From Gammaproteobacteria bacterium (GTDB lineage: Bacteria; Pseudomonadota; Gammaproteobacteria; Steroidobacterales; Steroidobacteraceae), in the NCBI GenBank assembly GCA_003165495.1, contig PMMB01000250.1, positions 1 through 7,430 of the forward strand: DNA of 7,430 nt, given 5' to 3'. The notes beneath the pieces were generated by a model. It was not told the DNA's origin. It worked only from the letters and a program-made list of their open reading frames with translations, and ran no database searches. Every line of letters starts with the position of its first letter. Position 1 is the stretch's first letter. This document shows, piece after piece, positions 1 through 6,117 of the stretch. A program made the position numbers and the translations under genes.

Positions 1-786
1 AATGTCCAAGTAGGGTAAAACCCTGCCATCCTCCATGAGTGCAATGACTCTGTCGACGTGGGGGTACGGATAGACGTAATGCAGTCGAATCCATACGCCG
101 AGTTCGCCCAAAGCCGCCGCGAGGTCATAAAAATGCGTGCGACGCTCGGTGTTCCGCCAGGTTTGCGCGGCGTATTTCAAATCCACGCCGTACGCACTCG
201 TGTCCTGCGAGATCACGAGGATTTCCTTGACGCCGGCCCGGACGAGTTGCTCAGCTTCACGCAGCACCTCGCCAATCGGACGGCTGACCAGACGCCCTCG
301 CATCGAAGGAATGATGCAGAAGCTGCAACGATGGTTGCAGCCCTCGGAGACCTTCAGATAAGCGTAGTGACGCGGGGTGAGTTTCAAGCCATGCGCCGGA
401 ATGAGGTCGGCAAAAGGCTCGTGGAGCGGGGGCAAGTGCTCGTGCACGGACGCCACCACCTCTTCGTAACGCTGCGGCCCGGTGATCTTCAGGACTTGGG
501 GATGGCGATCGAGGATTTTCTGGGGCTGCGCTCCGAGACAGCCCGTGACGATGACTTTGCCGTTTTCCGCGAGAGCTTCGCCGATCGCGTCCAAGGATTC
601 GTCCACCGCGGCGTCAATGAAGCCGCAGGTGTTGACGATGACGAGGTCCGCCTTGCCATAGCTCGCCGCGACCTCGTAGCCCTCGGCGCGCAAGCGCGTG
701 AGAATGCGTTCGGAGTCGACCAAGGCTTTCGGGCAGCCCAGACTGACAAACCCTACTTTGGGGGTTTTACGGATTGCGGTTTTCAA
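1..786 (-). CDS. rimO: Ribosomal protein S12 methylthiotransferase RimO (N-terminal 262 residues, cut by window edge)
   Basis: RimO is a radical-SAM iron-sulfur enzyme that adds a methylthio group to an aspartate of ribosomal protein S12. Translating the minus strand gives an open frame that runs off base 1. The start region reads KVGFVSLGCPKALVDSER. The three N-terminal-domain cysteines are C18, C54 (NTCGF) and C83 (TGCLG). The radical-SAM cluster motif C-x3-C-x2-C is at C150, C154 and C157 (EGCNHRCSFC). VISQDTSAYGVD (191-202) and LHYVYPYPHVD (235-245) are also typical of the family. E. coli RimO is about 440 residues, so roughly 180 residues and the TRAM domain lie outside. No ATG or GTG lies close upstream in frame. 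The TTG at 786-784 gives the expected N-terminal length and has a weak TGAGA-like ribosome site 6 bases before it. The gene is divergent from the YaiI-type gene. Identity is very secure; the start is less so. Confidence 0.97.
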   Translation of the reverse strand, partial: MKTAIRKTPKVGFVSLGCPKALVDSERILTRLRAEGYEVAASYGKADLVIVNTCGFIDAAVDESLDAIGEALAENGKVIVTGCLGAQPQKILDRHPQVLKITGPQRYEEVVASVHEHLPPLHEPFADLIPAHGLKLTPRHYAYLKVSEGCNHRCSFCIIPSMRGRLVSRPIGEVLREAEQLVRAGVKEILVISQDTSAYGVDLKYAAQTWRNTERRTHFYDLAAALGELGVWIRLHYVYPYPHVDRVIALMEDGRVLPYLDI

Positions 787-896
787 GGAAATCTCAGACC
801 CTATATATGGGGGCGGCAGGGCGATGCTGGCGCCACGGCAAGGGCACTAGTTTATCGCGAACGCGCGCAGATATCGACTGGGAGAGGGGATCGAAC
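787..896. promoter_or_regulatory. Divergent intergenic region between rimO and the yaiI-type gene
   Basis: This 110-base gap must carry the starts of two divergent transcripts unless one is read from further away. The only AT-rich block is the TATATA stretch at 802-807, which read on the minus strand could be a -10 element for rimO. It would leave a leader of only about 10 bases before the TTG start. No convincing -35 is present at 16-18 bases. On the plus strand, the AGTTTATCG stretch around 849-857 is the best AT-rich candidate but matches no consensus well. The promoter assignment is therefore weak. Confidence 0.3.
881..890 (+). promoter_or_regulatory. Ribosome binding site that fixes the GTG start of the yaiI-type gene
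   Basis: The purine-rich stretch GGAGAGGGGA ends 6 bases before the GTG at 897. It is the only strong Shine-Dalgarno-like site in the area. It supports the GTG start over the longer in-frame ATG at 774, which would overlap the rimO start and add about 41 residues with no family resemblance. Confidence 0.75.
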
Positions 897-1358
897 GTGG
901 CCGGGGCGAGTATCTGGGTCGATGCGGATGCCTGTCCAAATGTCATCAAGGAGATCCTATTCCGAGCCGCTGAGCGCACCGGGGTTTGCGTGACGCTGGT
1001 TGCCAATCAGCCGCTGCAAATCCCCCGCATCCCGAGCCTACGTGCCGTTCAGGTATCCTCCGGATTCGACGTGGCCGATGGGGAGATCGTCAAGCGCGTA
1101 GCCGCCGGAGATCTGGTCATCACCGCCGACATCCCGCTCGCCGCCGAGGTGATTGCCAAGGGTGGGGAAGCGCTCAATCCGCGCGGTGAGCGCTATTCCC
1201 CGGATACCATCCGCGGAGTTCTCGCCATGCGCGATTTTATGGACACGATGCGTTCCAGCGGCAATGTCGGCGGTGGTCCGCCGCCGCTCACTCAGGCGAA
1301 TCGCAATGCGTTCGCCGGGCATCTCGATACCTGGCTCGCACGCCGGCCGAGCGCGTAG
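897..1358 (+). CDS. yaiI: YaiI/YqxD family (UPF0178, DUF188) PIN-like protein
   Basis: From the GTG at 897 this encodes 153 residues, about the length of E. coli YaiI. Family hallmarks are WVDADACPN (7-15), GFDVADGEIV (57-66), GDLVITADIPLA (71-82), the ALNPRGERY block (92-100) and MRDFMDTMR (111-119). The acidic residues D9, D11, D59, D62 and D78 fit the PIN-like nuclease fold to which DUF188 has been related. The biochemical role is not established, so no substrate is proposed. A longer open frame begins at the ATG at 774, but its extra residues (MRFSRKSQTLYMG...) look non-coding and the strong ribosome site favours the GTG. The stop TAG at 1356-1358 abuts the ATG of the yheU-type gene, so the two are almost certainly co-transcribed. 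The gene is divergent from rimO. Confidence 0.93.
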   Translation: MAGASIWVDADACPNVIKEILFRAAERTGVCVTLVANQPLQIPRIPSLRAVQVSSGFDVADGEIVKRVAAGDLVITADIPLAAEVIAKGGEALNPRGERYSPDTIRGVLAMRDFMDTMRSSGNVGGGPPPLTQANRNAFAGHLDTWLARRPSA

Positions 1359-1586
1359 ATGGACGACGAAGTTCCCCCGTCGGTCGTGGTTCCGTATTCC
1401 GAGTTGGCGGCGGACTTGTTGCACGCCGTCGTCGAGTCTTACGTACTTCGCGAGGGTACGGACTATGGAGAAAAGGAATTTTCGCTCGAGGAAAAGGTGG
1501 CGCACGTCATCAGCCAGCTCAAACGCGGCGAAGCACAGATCGTATTCGATCCTGAAACCGAAACCGTCAGTATTAGCAAGGCGTAA
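1359..1586 (+). CDS. yheU: YheU family (UPF0270) small protein
   Basis: This 75-residue protein resembles E. coli YheU (about 72 residues) over nearly its whole length. Signature blocks are VPYSEL (11-16), an acidic helix with VVESYVLREGTDYGE (24-38), LEEKVAHV (43-50) and QLKRGEAQIVF (53-63), followed by an ETV segment (68-70). The family has no established biochemical function; the fold is small and there is no signal peptide or membrane segment, so it should be cytosolic. The ATG follows the preceding TAG stop directly (TAGATG) and has only a weak purine site, which suggests translation coupled to the yaiI-type gene. The stop at 1584-1586 lies 10 bases from the stop of the convergent propeller gene. 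Family identity is secure; function is unknown. Confidence 0.92.
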   Translation: MDDEVPPSVVVPYSELAADLLHAVVESYVLREGTDYGEKEFSLEEKVAHVISQLKRGEAQIVFDPETETVSISKA

Positions 1587-1596
1587 CCGCGGACTG

Positions 1597-2583
1597 TCAG
1601 CGTCGTGGATTGCAATGTGCCAGGGCATCCTTCAGCGGGATCCGCGCGAGCGTGCCCGCGTGATAGTCGGTCAACCAGATTGCACCGTGTCCGATACCCA
1701 GAGAATCTCCGCCGGGACCCGCCCACTGGCACTGTAGCGATTTGCTCCTTGTGTCGATGGCCGAGAGCGGAACCTTCGGCATGCTCGTCCACACCATCCC
1801 GCCGCCGCCGCCGATGTCGCCGCCGTGACCTGGCGTGTCCAGAGCAATGGTTGTGGTGGCCCGCCGGGTTTGAGCGTCGACGCGAGTCACAGTGCCATCG
1901 CCCTGATTGAGCGTCCAAATTGCCCCGCCTGCCGCGGTGAGGAAGCGAGGGTTCGGACCCGTACGCACCGTGGCGATTACCGCGCCCGCGGTGGCGTCGA
2001 CGCGGGTGAGTTCAGCTCCCTCGGCCCGGGTCACCCAGATCTCACCGTCGCTGAAATAGGGATTATAGGAGCCCGCGGGCACCTTGACCGTCTGGCGTAT
2101 TGTTCCGGTCACGGGATCGATCCGCGCGAGAGTGCCCGACTTATCGACGATCAGCCAAACATTGCCCGCACCCGTAGTAATACCGCCCTCTGCAGCCGCG
2201 GGGCCGACGGCGAAGACTGCCGACAAGCGATTTGCGGCGAGGTCTACTTTTGCCAGCGACGGCACTGCAGTACACATCGGAACCCACAGGCTGCCGAATC
2301 CCGTCGCGAGCCCCGCGCATGGCTCACCCGGCAGCGGCACGCTCGCCACTCGCTTGTTGGTCTTCGGATCGATCCGATGCACGGCATAGGGGCCCGTGCT
2401 GCCGACCCAGACAGCGTCCGCGGTAATCGCGACCCAGTCGGCGGTCTTGCCCACATGGATTGTCGCAGCGGGCGTGAGTTCGCTGATGGATCTGGGCGGT
2501 GCCGGGGCCACGCCATTCGCCAATGCAAAGATCGCAAGCATAGCAGTCGCGGCGCGGATGTGAGGTAAACGGCAATGGCGCAC
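1597..2583 (-). CDS. Exported seven-bladed beta-propeller protein (YVTN/Vgb-like)
   Basis: The 328-residue product begins with a basic stretch and a hydrophobic segment (about 11-26) ending near GVAPAPP, read as a Sec signal peptide; the mature protein should be periplasmic or secreted. The rest is built from seven repeats. Each has a small-x-W strand motif, with tryptophans at 59, 100, 143, 183, 223, 265 and 303 (spacing 38-43), followed in most blades by a turn such as VHRIDPKTNKRV, LARIDPVTG, LTRVDATAG or VTRVDAQT. This is the pattern of YVTN-type or streptogramin-lyase (Vgb)-type propellers. I cannot place the Vgb catalytic His/Glu set here, so lyase activity is not claimed. A glycine-rich loop (253-262) precedes blade 6. 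The start is GTG at 2583, with GGGAG at 2599-2595 inside the end of panC. An alternative is the ATG at 2541, but it would remove most of the basic region. The 5-base gap from panC implies co-transcription. The substrate is unknown. Confidence 0.85.
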   Translation of the reverse strand: MRHCRLPHIRAATAMLAIFALANGVAPAPPRSISELTPAATIHVGKTADWVAITADAVWVGSTGPYAVHRIDPKTNKRVASVPLPGEPCAGLATGFGSLWVPMCTAVPSLAKVDLAANRLSAVFAVGPAAAEGGITTGAGNVWLIVDKSGTLARIDPVTGTIRQTVKVPAGSYNPYFSDGEIWVTRAEGAELTRVDATAGAVIATVRTGPNPRFLTAAGGAIWTLNQGDGTVTRVDAQTRRATTTIALDTPGHGGDIGGGGGMVWTSMPKVPLSAIDTRSKSLQCQWAGPGGDSLGIGHGAIWLTDYHAGTLARIPLKDALAHCNPRR

Positions 2584-2588
2584 TGCGT

Positions 2589-3413
2589 TTAGATCTCCCG
2601 GTTATCGATGAGCCGCGTGCCGCCAAGCCTCGCGGCCGCCAGCGCGACCAAGGGCCCACCCATCGACGGTTCGCCGAGGTCGCTCTGCCGTCGCATCGCC
2701 ACATAGTCCGGCTGCCAACCTCGCGCCCTGAGAAATTCTTGCGCTTCGCGCTCAAGGGTCTGCCAGTCCGTGCGTCCGGACCTGGCCGCAAGGACCAGCT
2801 TGCTCAACGCCATATGCAGCTGTGCCGCCTCGGCGCGGTGCGAGTCATTCAAGTAGCCATTGCGGGATGACAATGCCAGCCCACTGGCATCGCGAACGGT
2901 TTCCGCGGCCACGATCTCGATCGGCAGCGCCAGTTGCCGCACCATGCTTCGTACAACCAAGAGTTGCTGATAGTCCTTTTTGCCGAACACCGCCGCCGCG
3001 GGCTGTACCATGTTGAAGAGTTTCAACACCACCGTGCAGACACCGGTGAAGAACCCCGGCCGCACTTGTCCCTCGAGAATATCGGCAAGTGCCGGCGGCG
3101 GATGCACCGTGTAGCCTTGAGCCTCCGGGTACACTTCGCCGTCGGTTGGCGCAAACACGATGTCGCAGCCGCTGGCGGCCAGAAGTTCGCAATCGCTCTC
3201 GAAGGTGCGCGGATACGCGGCGAAATCCTCATGCGGTGCGAACTGCAGCCGGTTGACGAATATACTGGTGACCACGAGGTCACCGTGTTCGCGCGCGCTC
3301 CGTACCAGCGACAAATGACCTGCGTGCAAATTGCCCATGGTGGGCACCAGTACCGGCTTGCGCTTGGCCCTAAGAGCTGGGCGCAATTCAGCTATGGTCC
3401 GGATTATTTGCAT
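2589..3413 (-). CDS. panC: Pantothenate synthetase (pantoate--beta-alanine ligase)
   Basis: PanC condenses pantoate with beta-alanine using ATP to give pantothenate, the vitamin B5 precursor of coenzyme A, in the cytosol. The 274 residues carry the HIGH-type nucleotide motif PTMGNLHAGH (24-33), SIFVNRLQFAPHEDF (50-64), RPGFFTGVCTVV (118-129), FGKKDYQQL (143-151), the KMSKS-region equivalent ALSSRN (180-185) and the C-terminal GTRLIDN (265-271). Length is close to the usual 280. The ATG at 3413 lies 12 bases after the panB stop, with GGAA in between, so the two are one operon. The motif NRLQF has Arg where many family members have Pro; I believe this occurs in other proteobacteria, so I do not read it as a defect. 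The next gene, only 5 bases away, is not panD but a propeller protein; beta-alanine supply must be encoded elsewhere or imported. Confidence 0.97.
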   Translation of the reverse strand: MQIIRTIAELRPALRAKRKPVLVPTMGNLHAGHLSLVRSAREHGDLVVTSIFVNRLQFAPHEDFAAYPRTFESDCELLAASGCDIVFAPTDGEVYPEAQGYTVHPPPALADILEGQVRPGFFTGVCTVVLKLFNMVQPAAAVFGKKDYQQLLVVRSMVRQLALPIEIVAAETVRDASGLALSSRNGYLNDSHRAEAAQLHMALSKLVLAARSGRTDWQTLEREAQEFLRARGWQPDYVAMRRQSDLGEPSMGGPLVALAAARLGGTRLIDNREI

Positions 3414-3425
3414 GTTCGATTCCGG

Positions 3426-4232
3426 TCAGAAGCCGTGAAGCGCATCGTCCGGAAATCGTCCGCCTTTCACCTCGGTTACATACTTGCGCACGGCGAGCTC
3501 GATACTGGCGCTGCCGTCCAGAAAGTTGCGCACGAACCGCAGCGGCTCGCCGCCCGTCAATCCCAGCATATCGTGCAGCACCAGAACCTGGCCGCTGCAG
3601 CCGACACCTGCGCCGATGCCGATGACCGGTATCGAGAGCGCATTCGTCAGATCGCGCGCGAGAGCGGCCGGCACCATTTCCAACACCAAGAGTTCCGCCC
3701 CCGCTGCGGCGAGTTCCTCGGCGCAGCAGCGCATGACTCGGGCCCCTGCCTCATCGCGCCCCTGCACCCGATAACCGCCGAGCGCATGCACCGACTGGGG
3801 AGTGAAGCCTAGGTGGGCGCACACCGGGACACCGCGATCCACGAGGAAGCGCACGATGGGAGCGGTCCAGCCGCCGCCCTCGAGTTTTACCATGTGCGCA
3901 CCCTGCTGCATCAACAGGGCAGCGTGGCGCATCGCTACCTCGGCAGATTCCTGATAGCTGCCAAAGGGCATGTCGGCAATGACCCAGGCAGTGCGATTGC
4001 CTCTCGCCACGCATCCGGTGTGATAGACCATTTCGTCGATGGACACGGCGAGTGTGCTCGGACGCCCCTGCAGCACCATGCCGAGCGAGTCTCCCACGAG
4101 GAGCGAGTCGACACCGGCATCATCCAAAACTCGCGCAAATGCGGCGTCGTAGCACGTCAGCATTGCGATCTTTTCGCCGGCGGCGTGCATTTCGCGAAGG
4201 CGGTGCAGAGTGACGGGCTTTCGGTTGTTCAT
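3426..4232 (-). CDS. panB: 3-methyl-2-oxobutanoate hydroxymethyltransferase (ketopantoate hydroxymethyltransferase)
   Basis: PanB transfers a hydroxymethyl group from methylenetetrahydrofolate to alpha-ketoisovalerate, giving ketopantoate, the first committed step to pantothenate. The 268 residues match the usual TIM-barrel length (E. coli 264). Visible motifs are LLVGDSLGMVLQG (44-56, with D48), ADMPFGSY (86-93, with D87), KLEGG (116-120, with E118), AHLGFTPQS (139-147), LEMVPA (184-189, with E185 in the catalytic-Glu position) and GIGAG (205-209). D48, D87 and E118 correspond to the known magnesium ligands. The ATG at 4232 is the only plausible start in the short gap. Its best purine site, AGGG, lies about 15 bases upstream, so initiation may be weak or coupled. 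The DUF885 gene ends 36 bases upstream on the same strand, with no obvious terminator or promoter between. panE, for the ketopantoate reductase step, is not in the window. Confidence 0.97.
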   Translation of the reverse strand: MNNRKPVTLHRLREMHAAGEKIAMLTCYDAAFARVLDDAGVDSLLVGDSLGMVLQGRPSTLAVSIDEMVYHTGCVARGNRTAWVIADMPFGSYQESAEVAMRHAALLMQQGAHMVKLEGGGWTAPIVRFLVDRGVPVCAHLGFTPQSVHALGGYRVQGRDEAGARVMRCCAEELAAAGAELLVLEMVPAALARDLTNALSIPVIGIGAGVGCSGQVLVLHDMLGLTGGEPLRFVRNFLDGSASIELAVRKYVTEVKGGRFPDDALHGF

Positions 4233-4268
4233 GCCGTATTGTGATGCACCCTGCGCGAGTCGGCTAGG

Positions 4269-6056
4269 TTAGTTGGCCGCGCTAGATTTCGCCCTGAGTT
4301 TCTGTCCTTGAATCCAGCTGTTGGTGCGGGAATCCAGGAGGTCGAGCGGCAGGACACCGCCGCTCAGCATCTCATCGTGAAAGGTGCGGATGTCGAATTT
4401 AGGACCCAACTCTTTCTGAGCGCGGTCGCGAAGCTCGCGGAACTTCAGTTGGCCCAGTTTGTATGACAGCGCCTGCGCCGGCCAAGAGATATAGCGATCC
4501 GTTTCGGCTTGTACCATGGGCTCGTCGACGGCACCGGACTGGCGGAAGAAGGCGACTACTTGATCGCGGGTCCACCCCTGGGAGTGCAGTCCGGTGTCGA
4601 CCACGAGACGCACGGCGCGAAATAATTCGCTGGAGAGGCGGCCATAGTCGCTGACGGGGTCCTGATAAAACCCGACCTCTTTGCCCAGCTGTTCGGCGTA
4701 AAGCGCCCAACCCTCGATGTATCCCGAATTCTGGCTATGCTGGCGGAACTTCGGCAGACCGACGAGTTGTTGCGCCACTGAGAGCTGCATGTGATGCCCG
4801 GGGATGCCCTCGTGGTAGGCCGTAGCTTCGGCATTGACGAGCGAGCGCTGCGCGAAATTGGACACGGCCACAACGATGCGGCCAGGGCGTCTGCCGTCAG
4901 GTGTGCCGGTTTGGTAGTGCGTGGCATTGGCGGCCTGGAAATCCGGCATGGCTTCGACAGTGACCGGCGAACCGGGGATGAAAGTGAACAGGTCGGGCAG
5001 CTTGGGCTGCATCTGGGCTACGTACTTGCGGAAAACATCGACGATCTGCTCGGCGGATGTGGGCTTGTACTTGGGGCTGGTCTCAAGTGATGCGCGGAAG
5101 GATGCCAGGTCCGCGAAGCCTTCCTTGCGCGCGATGGTCAGCATGTCGGCCTGAATGCGGTCGATCTCTTGGAGACCGATCTTAAGAATCTCATCGGGAG
5201 TGAGTTTGCTGACCGTGGTGCGGCTCCGGATGTCGTTGAGATAGCGCTCCTTGCCGCCGGGCAATGAGGCAATACTGAGCGTGGTGCGTCCGTGGGGCGC
5301 GTAATCCGCGGCGATGAAACCGGCAAAAGTCTGGTAGGCCGGCAGCACCTCGTTGACGACCGCGTCTGTGATTGCCTTGGTCAGACGCTGCTGCTCGTCC
5401 GGAGAAATGCTGGAGGGAAATTTTTTGATCGGCAACAGAAACGGGTCGGCCGCGATGACGCCCTGGCATTGCGCAGGGACTTTCTCGATGAGAAAGCGCA
5501 CCGGCATGAGATTGTCCTTCAAGCCCGCTCGAAGAACCTCTTCGGTTTGAGTGAAGACACGCGGGATCTGATGCAGACGGGCGATGTAGTCCTCGTACTG
5601 CTTCACCGAATCGAAGGGCACGGCGAGCGGTAGATCGGCGAGGCGGAGGTGCGGACCGTCCATCTGGTTCACCGGCATCTCGTATTCCTCGAAGGCATAA
5701 TTTTCGATGCGCTGCCGGAGCGTGCTGCGCAGAACCTCATGGGATAGCGTGTCCTGCTCTGAAAACCCGTTAGTCGGGATCGCCTCCAGGCGCTCGAGGA
5801 AACCCTGATCATTGGCGTGCTGGCTCTTGATCGCCGCGAGGGAGTATTCGTCGAGCCGGTCGTTGTAGCGATAGTCGCCGTAGGCGGTCGCCCGTTCAGG
5901 GTGGGTCTTTAGTTCGGATTGGTAATATTCCTCAAAGAGTAAGTTCTGACTGACGACACGCGACTCGACTGAGGCCTGTGTGGCGCCGAATGACGTGCCG
6001 GCTTCGATGGAGAAGCAGCAGACGGCAAAGAAAAGTGAGAGGGTTTTGTTGCGCAT
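4269..6056 (-). CDS. Secreted DUF885 family protein, HExxPGHH metallopeptidase-like
   Basis: The 595-residue product has a typical signal peptide: basic MRNK, then a hydrophobic core of about 15 residues, and a likely cut after FGA near residue 25. The two adjacent cysteines at 13-14 are not in a lipobox, so it is probably soluble in the periplasm or outside. The N-terminal half is helical and charged (FEEYYQSELKTHPERATAYGD, spanning 41-61, is typical of DUF885). The C-terminal half carries the family's metal-site signature HEGIPGHH (415-422), EGWALYAEQLG (448-458) supplying the likely third ligand, and the conserved VDTGLHSQGWT (486-496). By analogy with HExxH enzymes, H415, H419 region residues and E448 may bind zinc; this is inference. 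A few DUF885 relatives are treated as peptidases, but no substrate can be named. The start ATG at 6056 lacks a clear ribosome site. The gene lies 61 bases after the fabG-like gene and 36 before panB, same strand, so read-through in both directions is possible. Confidence 0.9.
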   Translation of the reverse strand: MRNKTLSLFFAVCCFSIEAGTSFGATQASVESRVVSQNLLFEEYYQSELKTHPERATAYGDYRYNDRLDEYSLAAIKSQHANDQGFLERLEAIPTNGFSEQDTLSHEVLRSTLRQRIENYAFEEYEMPVNQMDGPHLRLADLPLAVPFDSVKQYEDYIARLHQIPRVFTQTEEVLRAGLKDNLMPVRFLIEKVPAQCQGVIAADPFLLPIKKFPSSISPDEQQRLTKAITDAVVNEVLPAYQTFAGFIAADYAPHGRTTLSIASLPGGKERYLNDIRSRTTVSKLTPDEILKIGLQEIDRIQADMLTIARKEGFADLASFRASLETSPKYKPTSAEQIVDVFRKYVAQMQPKLPDLFTFIPGSPVTVEAMPDFQAANATHYQTGTPDGRRPGRIVVAVSNFAQRSLVNAEATAYHEGIPGHHMQLSVAQQLVGLPKFRQHSQNSGYIEGWALYAEQLGKEVGFYQDPVSDYGRLSSELFRAVRLVVDTGLHSQGWTRDQVVAFFRQSGAVDEPMVQAETDRYISWPAQALSYKLGQLKFRELRDRAQKELGPKFDIRTFHDEMLSGGVLPLDLLDSRTNSWIQGQKLRAKSSAAN

Positions 6057-6063
6057 ACGCTAA

Positions 6064-6097
6064 ACGGTAGCACAAAACACCGATTGCACAATTGCGC
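6064..6097 (-). promoter_or_regulatory. Possible promoter with a near-palindrome upstream of the DUF885 gene
   Basis: Read on the minus strand, TTGTGC (6091-6086) and TACCGT (6069-6064) are 16 bases apart and could serve as -35 and -10, placing a transcript start almost on the ATG at 6056, with no ribosome site. The -35 candidate overlaps GCACAATTGCGC (6086-6097), a 12-base dyad with one mismatched pair, which could bind a dimeric regulator. Both calls are weak: the -10 matches the consensus poorly and short dyads occur by chance. Confidence 0.25.
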
Positions 6098-6117
6098 GGC
6101 CACCGGGCCCGATTGTC

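Noticed and set aside
876..896. The stretch TGGGAGAGGGGATCGAAC, on the plus strand, looks like the complement of a tRNA 3' end (T-loop TTCGATC), suggesting a tRNA remnant or attachment site.
   Set aside because: The five bases on either side of the supposed T-loop do not pair, no anticodon or acceptor arm is found, and the bases are well explained as the ribosome site of the GTG-started gene.
774..896. N-terminal extension of the yaiI-type gene from the ATG at 774.
   Set aside because: The extra residues do not resemble the family, overlap the rimO start and lack a ribosome site, whereas the GTG at 897 has a strong one.
58..993. Long plus-strand open frame of 311 codons across rimO.
   Set aside because: It is antisense to highly conserved rimO codons and shows no recognisable domain; such frames are common in GC-rich DNA.
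1538..1551. Inverted repeat GATCGTATTCGATC near the end of the yheU-type gene, considered as a terminator for the convergent propeller gene.
   Set aside because: The stem is only 5 base pairs, the flanks do not extend it and no T-run follows.
1825..2568. Plus-strand open frame of 247 codons opposite the propeller gene.
   Set aside because: Its arginine-rich composition without domains, opposite a gene with clear repeats, marks it as a shadow.
3234..3265. PanC motif NRLQF with Arg in place of the common Pro, considered as a sign of a decayed enzyme.
   Set aside because: All other active-site motifs are intact and, as far as I recall, the same variant occurs in other proteobacterial PanC proteins.
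2934..3812. Plus-strand open frame of 292 codons spanning the panC-panB junction.
   Set aside because: It is antisense to two secure enzymes and has no recognisable domain or ribosome site.
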